Below, piece by piece: positions 50,701 to 62,700 of a stretch of DNA of 64,000 nucleotides; within the stretch, counting starts at the first letter, position 1; each line of letters opens with the position of its first letter. Made by a program: the position numbers and the translations under genes. A model generated the notes under the pieces. The model saw only the letters and a list, made by a program, of their open reading frames with translations, was not told the origin of the DNA and ran no database searches. This DNA comes from Corbicula japonica (lineage: Eukaryota; Mollusca; Bivalvia; Venerida; Cyrenidae), in the NCBI GenBank assembly GCA_038501625.1, contig JAZAYU010000010.1, positions 9,507,380 through 9,571,379 on the forward strand, read 5' to 3'.

Positions 50701-53700
50701 CCGCCGGGGGACCAGGGGATGGCTCTAAATTTCGGGGATATGGCAGGTATGAAAGGGTAAAAAAAAACCTATGAATAATGAATGGACAGGCTCCCTATTT
50801 ATTTGGTAGTGCTTTCAGAAATGTCTAAACCTGTTGACCAAGTCTTAAGAACGTACCAATTATCTGAACGATGCATCAAAATCTGTCTCTATCCACAACA
50901 GTACAACAGTCCTTAAACTCTTTACTCCATCAAGTTTCAACAGATGTGTGACGAGTGTAGATCCAGATAAGCGAGCACATCCATCCATCAGATCTGATTC
51001 TATGATGGTGACATCTTGGTCAGAAATAACCTAACGAATCTAAAAGCAAACAATGTACATCATGATCAGAGGGCATGGACATGCCAGCTGATCTGGATCT
51101 ACTCTGGTTGCCCATGCAATAAAAGTGCATCTATGGAGTAATGGCTTATAATAACAAACTAATGCACTCACCAACACACTGACTCTCTGATGTGGCACCA
51201 GTTACTGGTCCTGTTCTTGCAACATCTACAGTTATCCTTCCCTGGCTACATAATTTACATGAGGTCTGGTACAAGATGTCCTGGTACGATCCAATGGCAC
51301 AAGGCTCACAGCGCTTGGACGTGACGTTCCAGAAGTTACCTAGGTCACAAACATCTGTAAGAAGAGACCCATAAATTACTGGTCATATGCCGTGGAATCA
51401 TTACGTTACATAGGTTTAATCTTTTTCCGAATATTGCGCTCGTACACATATTTATACCCAAAATGTTATTTAAGTCTTTTGCATGAAATTTGATTGCCAT
51501 GAAACTGAATATAATGCAAGGGTTGCTATACTGGAAAAAACATAGTAAGTATTTGAGCCACAACATACAAATGTGTGCCTGAGGAAATGACATCATTCGG
51601 TTTAGAACAATACATTATTATTTATGAATTCACAGAAATAACTTGAAAATTAAGGAAAAATTTGTAACAAAATTAACTTATATCGATAAGGAAATGATAG
51701 TTGTCTGTTTCCATAAACAGTAACAATTCAAAGGTATCAAAATATCACTGGAGACAATTTTACTGATGGTTAATTTAATTGTCGTGTCTATTACATACAT
51801 AAGGCCAGGACAGCAAAAACTGGTCCTTACTTGCTTTAATGTGTGCATTACATTGTAATACTTTTTCTGCATCAGAGTCATTCAACTCTTACATAGCAGA
51901 AATGCTCTCTGTAAATTAAAATATTACAGTGAACAATGCAAACCCTGAGTGTAGACTTGATAAGACAGCCCAGATGGGTCTAAGTTAGTATAGTAAAATC
52001 AGTTCAAGTACCATGATAAAGAGTTAAAATAAAATGAGTAAAAATAACTTACAGTAGCATTTGTCAATGCTATCAGCGCCCTCTAGGAAGGTGATCGAGC
52101 TGCCAGGACAGGAAACACACTGAAGTTGTACACCCTTTGTCCTGTAGTAGTTCTTTTCACAGGCTTTACATGACCCGTTGTATTGAAGCTCAAACCCACT
52201 GGGGCAAATGTCTGAAGGATGTTAAAGAAATGTTTAACACAAGTGAGACACATTCAAAATTAAAATGGAATTTTCAATGACAGATTTTCCTACTTTTCCC
52301 CAACATAACTTCTATGCGTAATTGAATAATATAAACTAATATTTTTAAAACTGTCATAATATAAGGACCATAACAATTGTGAATTTGGCTTTACAAAGAT
52401 AATTATCTAGGTTTAACAATAATAATTAACTAAGGCCACAATTTTTACACCCATAAACTCTGTCATCAAACTGCAGTAAGTCTTTAGTGATTAAGTGTTA
52501 ATTGTCTGTATAATAAAAAATTAAGCTTTTCAGAGAATTATGTAATTTGCTCAGTGAAATCGAAGTGATAATCAACTGTTTTGGAACAGTGCTCATCTCT
52601 TTTTTTCACTTGTTTGCAAAGGGTATTCAGTTTGGACAAAAGACGTCAAACCGTAACATTACAGACAAACCTTTTTGGCGTTGTGTAATTGTTCCTTTAA
52701 AATCATGCAAATTATGCATTCAAAGCATACAATAAACAGAAAATTCGCTAAGAAAATTAGTGAAAGATATATTCATAAACTGTTAAATTAGGTATTTTCA
52801 TTTGTGGCCATGTCACCCATGAAAATACAAATTACAGAGCTCATTTGAGGAATTATATTTCTACAATGGTAAAAACAAATATCCACTATTTAGTTTGTCT
52901 TAAACACTTTTCTCATAAACAATGCCCTTACATTTATAATTGATTCCTTACTTTCATAACAACTGATTAAAAATCTAATTATAATAAATGAGTACCTACC
53001 AATACATTGCGTAGCGCTAGTAGCTCCCAGATTTTCTGTAGTCAGTCCAGTAAGACAGTCGGTACAGTTGTACTGGTACGAGAGCGGCTGGTACGTTCCC
53101 TTGGCACACTTTGCACATTTGGTGCTATCCCAGTAGTACCCTGGCATGCAGTTAGCTGCAGATTAAACAATTACAGAATCAATGATGAATTTGCACGGAG
53201 TCTTGAAGTACAGTGAAACACGGTTTTTTGTCAGCATTCAATATTTTCTCTCTGCTCAGAGTAGGAAAACCAAAATTAGTCTTTGATGGCTGGTGGTCTT
53301 TCTGTAAAGGTGAATTTGTTCTTTTAACCCTTTCCTTCATATATATGCATTTTTACACGTGTGACCAGCGTAGATCCAGATCAGCCGGCTCATCCGTGCT
53401 GTCTGATCAGGATCTGCACTGGTCGCATTTTGGTCAGAAATAACCTAACGAATCAAAAAGGGAACAGTTTAGATCCTGATCATACAGCACAGATGTGCCA
53501 GCTGATCTGGATCTAAACTGTTCGCCCATGCAATAAAGGTGTATCTATGGAAGAAAGGGGTAATCAGTCAGAGGGACAGATAAAATGTGGTGTTTATCCA
53601 CATATGGTCTTTGTCTACAGGTGGTCTTTATCAAAGGTAGGACTCAAGATAATTTTAAATTTACAAAGCCAGTTGAGCTTCTCAATAACCCTAAAAGTAT

Positions 53701-56700
53701 TCAGATGTGATATACACGGCATATTCTCAGATGTTTACTTGTCTTAGGCAAACTCTTTTCACTGTTTGTCACAGAATGGTATTGTGGTTTAGTCTGAGAA
53801 TACTGCCATATACATACTATGGTTTGGTTACTTCTAAAATAAGAATATTTCACAATTATTAAAACAGTGTTGAAATTATAAAGCTGAGATTGGAAATCAG
53901 TCTCAAATCTCAAGCATCTGATTGGCTGAAATGGCGACTGGTCGCCATTTCAGCCAATCAGATGCTTGAGATTTGAGACTGGTTTCCATGCTCAGCTTTA
54001 TAATCTTGGGCACTGAATCTTTTCCTATTACTCAACTGATACACCATCATTGTTGGGCAAACAGTGTAGATCCAGATCAGCCAGCAAATCTGTGCTGTCT
54101 TATCAGGATCTGCACAGTTCACTTTTAGGTTCTTAAGGTTATTTCTCACCAATATGTGACCAATGCAGATCCCGATTTGACGGCACAGATATGCCTTTTG
54201 ATCTGGATCTTCACTGGCTGCACAGGTGTTAAAAGGTGTTTATATGGAGCAAAGTTGTAATCTGATACCCGCCCTGTACTACGAAGTGTAGATTTGATAC
54301 TTACGGACACATTCTGTGCTCCCAGTGGCCTTCGTAGTAAAGTTTGTTGGACAGTTGTTACACACTGTACTGGGTGGTATCTTGGTGGTTCCGACGGGGC
54401 ACGGGGCACAAGACCCAGTCGGCTGCAATTCTTGGTTTGCCGGACAGGGATCTATTAATATACACAAATACAACAATTAATTCACACAATAATGGTGGCA
54501 TCTTGGTGGTTCCCACAGGGCACGGAGCACAAGACCCGCTTGGCTGCAATTCTTGGTTTGATGGACAGAAATCTATTTATATACACAAATACAACTGATA
54601 AAACAGATTGCAAGTCATCACAAATGATGTGAGAAAATTTTTTAATATGTGAATTCACCTATATTTGTGGGTATAAACTTTTGTGGCTTTTTGTTAAATA
54701 AAATGATATAAAAATTCTAAAATATACTATAAGCCTTAAAGCGGTATTACTTCAATTTTACCCGCTCTTACATGAAATATTACATTTATTTGGAACTATA
54801 GGCACAAATTTGCAGCATTAGTTCAGGCTAATAAAATTTTAATTTACTAAAATAAATTTGGTCCGCATGACTAAAAGCGAAAGTAGGTTTCCCGAAACAT
54901 CACAGAAATTGAGATTGCGCATGAAGTGGTCTCTTCGTCAAAAATCAGTACTAAATATACCTCCACTATATTTAGCTTCTTAAAAGTTTAACAATAATTT
55001 AACAATATCATTGAAAATCCCGTCTATAAGAAAGAATTCAATCGGACCTTTTGTGTTCTGTTAGAGAGTTTATATATCGGAGTCTATACGGACAAATATG
55101 ATTTTTCAATAGTATATTCTTACTTTAGTTTAGGGCAAGGGCTTTAAATGTAATAAAATACTACCCAAGATACAGATACAGGTTTTCAGAGCTTTCAAAG
55201 TCAAGAATAAAAGCTTGAAATCATCAAACTTCATCTGGCCGCAACAATCATTAAATATTGGAACAACAGGTCCAAGCGTTAAACAGCAGCCTGGATAAGC
55301 TTACCTTGACAGTCCACTAGTTCGTCAGATCCCAGAACATTAACCGATGTCCCCGCGGGGCAGGGTATACAGGTGTACTTGTAAGGGTTGGGTTGATACA
55401 TATTCCGTGGGCACAGCTGACACTGCTTCAATGCCATGTTAAAGTAACTGCCTTTTGGACAGTCAGCTGTAAAATAAATTTAGTATTTAGCTCAAGCATG
55501 TGATCCAAGGCCACATTTGGAATGATAAAAAATAATGCCTTGTAATCGAATATCTTCCATGTGTGCACCGTTCAGAAAGGAACAGTTAGCAGATGGCCAT
55601 ATTTTCCCATCTGAACAGAGCATGTAACACTTTATTTGCATACTACATCTAATTTAACCTTAAATTGGTTATAAATGTTGTTTTTTTTAAGTAACATGTT
55701 TTAATAGAACAAATGAATTTATTCTCATTTATAATAGTTCAATTAGGTCAGAGCTCATCTTATACTGGTCATCATTGGTGTCGCGTCATCGTTCGTCTCG
55801 CGGTATTTGCGTTGCGCCCTCTACCGATTGTTTACTTTGTCACATTGCTGACCTATATTTGTGGTTTGACGCAAAAAACGTTTTTTTAACAATTATGAGC
55901 AGTTTCTTGGTGAGTATTCGTTCGTATACATCAAATATAGTGTTTTTTTAGAAATGAAGCAAAAAAAAACTCACCTTCAGCCCTTATTTATGTCCTATTT
56001 TGCTTTGTTTACAAGTTCGTCTGCCCCGCCCATAGCCCCGGAAGTGTTTATATGTAGTTAGGTAACCAACCACTAAATTTTAAATCGGATAGGTAACCAA
56101 CCACTAAATTTTAAATCAGATAGGTAACCAACCACTAAATATTAAATATGGAATGAAAGTTCTTTCAATTGCAAGCACTGTCCAGAGGAATCATTTTTAC
56201 AGTCAGTGTGATTAACAGTTGTTATTTGTTAAAATTTAGTCAACAATTAAAGTCTTGACATGTTTACCTATCACACTTTAAATGACTTGTTATCTGATTA
56301 AACATTTAGTGTTCTAAACCTACGAGTGTTCGATTTATTCCAAGAATTTTCACATACCGCGAAACGAATGATAACGTAATCAGGACAACATGGTGGACAC
56401 CAATGACAATCATATGGATGCATTCTATTGTTTTTGGATATTCCATGGTCATTTTAAGAATTAAATAACAGGAAAAGGTTGGAATAGGAGAAATAAATCA
56501 AAATTTAACAGGTAAGTTTCTTTTCGTCTTTACTTCATTGTGATAACTGCTAAGTAATGCGAACCCATAGATGACCAGTATACTTTGGAATGTATGGTTC
56601 TCTTTTTTTCTTCATATGTAAAAACACAGGAAACACATACATATCTGGTATGCATGACATTAATTCTCTTGTCAAAAGTGTGTTGTTAGATGTTTGTTTC

Positions 56701-59700
56701 CCATAAATTGTTGCCCTAGTGCAGAAATTGTGTAACTTCTGAATTCTATGGTATTTTTACTGTTCTTGGATGAAGGCTATTAAATTTAATTAAATGTTTA
56801 TAAAACCCTGTTACTTCACGAAACAGGACTTAAGATAATATGGTCGACCATTGTAGATTGAAATCTGCCCGCACCTCAATGAGTCTGACACACCATTTCT
56901 CTTTTAGGTTTATTGGACTATTTCTGTTCAAATACTTAACAGTGTAGATCCTGATCAGATGGCATTGCTTTGACTGCTGTGTCCAAGGTTATAAAGCTGA
57001 GATTGGAAACCAGTCTCAAATCTCAAGCATCTGATTGGCTGAAATGGCGACCAGTCGCCATTTCAGCCAATCAGATGCTTGAGATTTGAGACTGGTTTCC
57101 AAACTCAGCATTATAACCTCGGAGCCTGGTCTCAATCTACACTTGTTGCCACATGATTTAAGGTGTATCCATGGAGTAAGGGGTTATAATTTAGATCACA
57201 AAAAGGACTTTTTTTCTGGTAAACAAAATGTACAAAATCTTGTTCAGTTACAGTGTGATCTTTTTTGTCAGACTTGTCAAAACTTACGTAAACATTCAGC
57301 ATCAGTGACAGCTCCCGTAGTGAGGGTGTTGTATCCAGGGTCACAGGGCTTGCAGGCATCATTTACCCCTTGCTTCCGATATGTGCCTTTAGGACAAGGG
57401 TAACAACTATCTGTGGTCGAATTGTAATCGTAACCATTTCCACATGGGTCTGAAAATACACATTTGTCCTGCAGCTCAAGTTTAATAATTCATTAATATA
57501 CACTTGGATATTGTAAAAAGAATTTTATTCAGTCTTCAAGCTTTGCTGGATAAGGCAAAAGACGTATAATTTTGGAAAAAAAAAATTAACGTTTAAAGTT
57601 AGAGTTAGTATAAATTCCACAAAATATGTTAATTAAATCCTTAAAACTTTCCTGGGCAATGTCATTTTAACTAGATGGGTGTTCTTTGAACCTATTTGCG
57701 TTGATTTCATATACTTAGTCAGAATAACAATACTTACAATAGAAAATTTTCTTAAGGCAGAATTACCTCACTGTTGGTTTGCATTTAGGCATCTGATTCG
57801 GACAATGGTAAGGTGGGGGTGTATTTAAAAAAATATGCCAAGTCATAAACAGGTTCTGATTTGGAATCAAAATTTCATAAATTATGATAATTAAGGGTAA
57901 TACTACTTATTTTAACAGAAATATGAACAATTAATCATCACAATACCGTATTGTGAATCAGATTACAGCACAATATACAGATGTCAATTTCACTTGACGT
58001 GTTACTTGCTAGAGCACAAGATCCAAGACAACAGATGTCACTTCTGCTTCAGTTTACTTACAATAGCACAAACACCTGTTAACTAACTATAGCACAAGAC
58101 AATGCCTGTTGATCTGACTCATGTTTACTTACTATAGCATAAGAGGACGGATGTGGATCCAGTACTAGCAGTTGTCTTGCCTGGAGGACAGGTTATACAG
58201 AAAGATTGGTAGAATTCTGACTGGTATGTCCCCTTAGCACATGGAATACATGACGACACTGTCACATCTGGGTAATAATAACCCGGTCTACAGGTAGCTG
58301 AAAAACAAACAAGGTAAATCTGTAAGCTAATTCTCACTAGTGATACCCCTGCTTTGAGAAAATGTAATTTGCATTTTTCATATGTAGAAAGGGTGTAAAA
58401 TGCATGATAAATTAATTTTTTTGTATGTACTGTCGACTTTGAATGCTCGTACTCCATTGGACCAGCTGATTTATTTTATCGGTAGTTTTTAGTGGTCAGC
58501 AGTTTGGTTAATCAGGTTAATTCTGTCCAAGGAAGAACAAATGGTGTAGATCCAGATCTACATGGATGTTCAAGTTTATTGGGATCTACACTGGTCGCCC
58601 ATGTGATAAAAGACATATCCATGGAATAAAAGGGTTAATGACCCTGAACACAAAAAGCTGAAGTATATACTTACGAACACACTGAGTGGACCCTTCTGCT
58701 ACGGTTGAAAATCCAGCCGCGCACGGAATGCAAGTATGCATTGTGTACTTAATTGTTCCGATAGGACACTTTCTGCAGGTGGTCGTCGGTTCACCTTCGA
58801 TATCATAGATAAGAGTTTCTCCAGAGGCACAGATCTCTACATTAAAAGAACATTTCATTTTTATGTAATAAAGGCAGAAGCAAATTTTCATTTTGAAATA
58901 AAACTGATACTAAAACTTGTCCAATGTCTTGCAGATTCCATTAACCTTAATTCTAAAAAAACTGAATTTTATGTTTATTAGTAGCCTTCATTTGTACCAA
59001 TTAACCCTCAATATTTAACATTACTCGATTATAAAATCCTATAATTATGTTGTGCTGGAAATAAATAATTGCAAGAACAATCCCAAGAAAATAACAGGAA
59101 TTCCGCATACAGCTGAATATGTTTTAGAAACAGGCAAGCCTTACTACAAAGAAAATTTCTCAAACATTTTAAAAGAATTTAAGAGCTAAGAAAGATATAA
59201 GCAAACTAAAAATCTTTAAAGCAAATTGTTGAGGACGTTCACCCATCCACCATTCTGCCTCCCAAAATTTATAGGCCAATTTTTTTAGGTTGAAAAATTC
59301 CCCTTAAAAGCAGCTGACCAAAATGTATCCAAATAATATAGGCATATGCTGTATAAGCTACTATTGGTTAATATTACTATTTGTTAAAGTGTCCAAACAG
59401 TCAGAATCCTCAAATGTTGTTCACTATTTGGCAGTGTTTATAAAATCTTTAGAATGTTTTGCATGTAAATGTAGATCATTCTCGGTAAAATAAAGTGTTT
59501 ATAAATAGATCATTTAACCGTTTTCTCCATATATATGTGTTTCAATGTGTGCCATCAGTGTAGATCAAGACCAGCCGGCACATCTGCACTGTCTGATCTG
59601 GATCTACACTGGTCAGAAATAACCGAATGAATGTAAAAGTGAACACTGTAGATCTGAATCAGATAGTACAAATGTGCTGGCTGATCCGAATCTACACTGC

Positions 59701-62700
59701 TCATTCACACAATTATGGGGTATATATGGAGTTAAGGGGTTAACAATCGACTGTAAAAATAGATATCCATATTCTGTGCCAAAGATCATAAAATTGAATG
59801 TAGTGACCAGTCTCAAATCCCAAGCATCTGATTGGCTGAAATGGTGACAAGTAGCCATTTCAGCCAATCAGATGCTTGAGATTTGAGACTTGTCTTCAAT
59901 TTAATTTTGATGATCTTGGGCCCTGTAGTTTGTATGTTTACCTATACACTGTGAGACACTCGTGCTCCCATTGGTTAATGTAGTTAATCCGGGAGAACAC
60001 TTTTTACACTGCAGCTGGTTTGGTTCGTTCTGGTACCATCCAACTTTACATGGCTCACACTTGAAAGTGACAGCATTATAATACTGACCAACAACACATC
60101 TTGCTGAAAAAAGGTAAAAATCAACAGATTTAAAATGTATCATTTATATTTAAAACAAATACAGCTGAACCTACCTTAGCAACCACCTCCTATCAACAGC
60201 CACCAGCCTTAAACAAGCAATCTTGATTATGTCACCTGTGATAAGCAGTAATTTTTTTACATCCTTGGGTTGTTGCTTAAAACAGGTTTGACTATTTTAC
60301 TTTTAATGTGCTATATTTACACTTGCTTGCATATTGCTATGATAAAAGTCTTTTTTCAGACTGTTTCCATGGTGCATTGGAAAACAGTTCATAAAATATT
60401 TATTTGGTCCTTAATTACATTGTAATTTTTTATCTTTAAGAAACATTTGTTTTAACCATGACAAATTATTCCAACATTAAGCTTATCTTAACCCTTTTAA
60501 TCATATGTATGCATTTTATCACGTGTGCAAACAGTGTAGATCCAGATCAGCTGGCACATAAATTCTAATAAATTTGCACTGTACGCTCTTTGGTCAGAAA
60601 TAAATAACATAACAAATCAAAAAGCAAACAGTGCAGATCATAATCTGACGACATAGATGTGCCATCTGATCTGGATCTACATTGCCTGCCCAGGCAATTT
60701 ATTATATATAAAGGTCTATCTATGGAGTAAATGGTTAAAGCTTGAAAAAATCATTGTGAACTAGTTTGTGGGTTACCACAGTATTGAATATAATTAAACT
60801 GAAAAGAGCAATGGCGGAGGATTGTAAGTGCGGCAGTCATATGACTCGTAAGAAGCAGAATAAGACTGTAACTGGAATTGAAAACGCAGTGAAATCAGCT
60901 CTCATCACTTAAAAGATCCATAAAACCAGAAAGAGTCAATTGTTTGAAACAAATCAGAACATCATGTGACTATAAACAGTCATCAGGTTATTTGCAGCAG
61001 TGCTCTTTCTGTTCTAGTTGCTTTTGAGCCTCAATTCTTTTTGAGAAACAACTTTAAACAAAATGAAAACTTGGGAGTGGAGTGAACAGAGCATGTGAAA
61101 CACATTACTAGGATAGTAAAAAACAATCTGAAGTGGCAGGAGATGAAAAACAAAGTTTACAATGTAATGCCGTGGAAATTAATCTGAAATTTTATCAATT
61201 TAATAATTGTTAGTAACGTCTTGAATATGGAAGAAAACAAATCGAATTATAGGTGTTTAGTACTCAAATTAAACAAAGACTTGCCTTTACAATCTGTTAG
61301 TAATTTACTTCCAGTGGTGGTTGTAATAAAGTCAAGCGGACACCTTTGACATTCCATCATTCCTGGTTCCCTGTATGTATTTACAGGACAGGGTGTACAA
61401 GCTGTTGCCCCAGCAAGAAACTGGGAACCAGCAGGACATTCTGAAAAATAAATTTTAAAGATTAATAATGATTTTATGTATAAATTGTTTATAATACTCT
61501 TAATAAGAAACAGTTCAATTCTCAAAAAGTGTAGCAGGAAAGGAGTTCCTTTGCAAAAGCTCCATGCAAACTGCTTCAGAATATTCTTAAAATGGAAGCT
61601 TTAACCATTTCCTTTATAGATACAACTTATATCCCATGTGTGACTTGCGCATGTGAAAGGTGACACATCAGATATAAAGTATATCCATGGAAAAATAGGT
61701 TAAATGCCAAATCATAATTTTCTCATTATTTTTTTTCTTAACAGAAAAATTAGGAACTCAAACTTTAAGTTTGGGGAAAAAAGTGTATGTTTAGGCATTG
61801 AGATTGGGGCCTTATTTAGGCCCTAAACAGACCACAAAAAATTCACTGCACATGGTAAAGATGTACACAATCACATTTCATTACTAGACAACCAACTTAT
61901 TTACCAGTATAGTACCCGACAGCTTAACCCTTTCCTCTATAGATACACCTTTATTGCATGCCATCTGATGAGGATCTAAACTGTTTGCTTTTCGATGCAT
62001 TAGGTTATTTCTGACCAAAATGCAACCAGTGCAGATCCTGATCAGACGGCACAGATTTGCCAGCTGATTTGGATTTACACTGGTCGCACATGCGTTAAAA
62101 TGTGCATTTATGGAGGAAAGGGTTAACTTTTGAATGACAGAACTTACCTATACAGTCAGTAATGCTATCAGATCCAGCTGCTGGGGTTACAAGTCCTTTA
62201 GCACATGGTATACAAGCAGTGCGGCCAGGTGCATCCTGGTATTTACCAACCGGACAATTCTCACACCTCGAACTTGACTGGTTGTAGAACTGACCAATTG
62301 GGCAACAGATAGAAGTTGACTCATCTGATTGGTCAGGACAGTTGTTGACACCGTCACAGCGTCCAGTTAGCGGAATACATGTCCCACTCACACATTGCCA
62401 CTGGTCTGGTGTGCAAACTGGAGCTTGAAAATAAAAGAAACAACAACTGTTTATTACAACAATAACAAATCTACATCTTATGCTTTCCATGAACTACAGG
62501 ATTAGTAGATTATCAGTCTTATTTTCACTGTTTTGTTCCAGATTAGTAGATTATCAGTCTTATTTTCACTGTTTTGTTCCAGATTAGTAGATTATCAGTT
62601 TTATTCTACTGTTTTGTTAATGCTGATACTCATGAGGGCAATTGATTCCCAGTGGGATCGTTATCAAAATGGCTTTAATTGTGAATATATTATTACATAA

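Noticed and set aside
54358..54549. A real exon joining exon 10 and its copy
   Set aside because: The frame passes from the half-copy through intron into exon 10 in the wrong frame.
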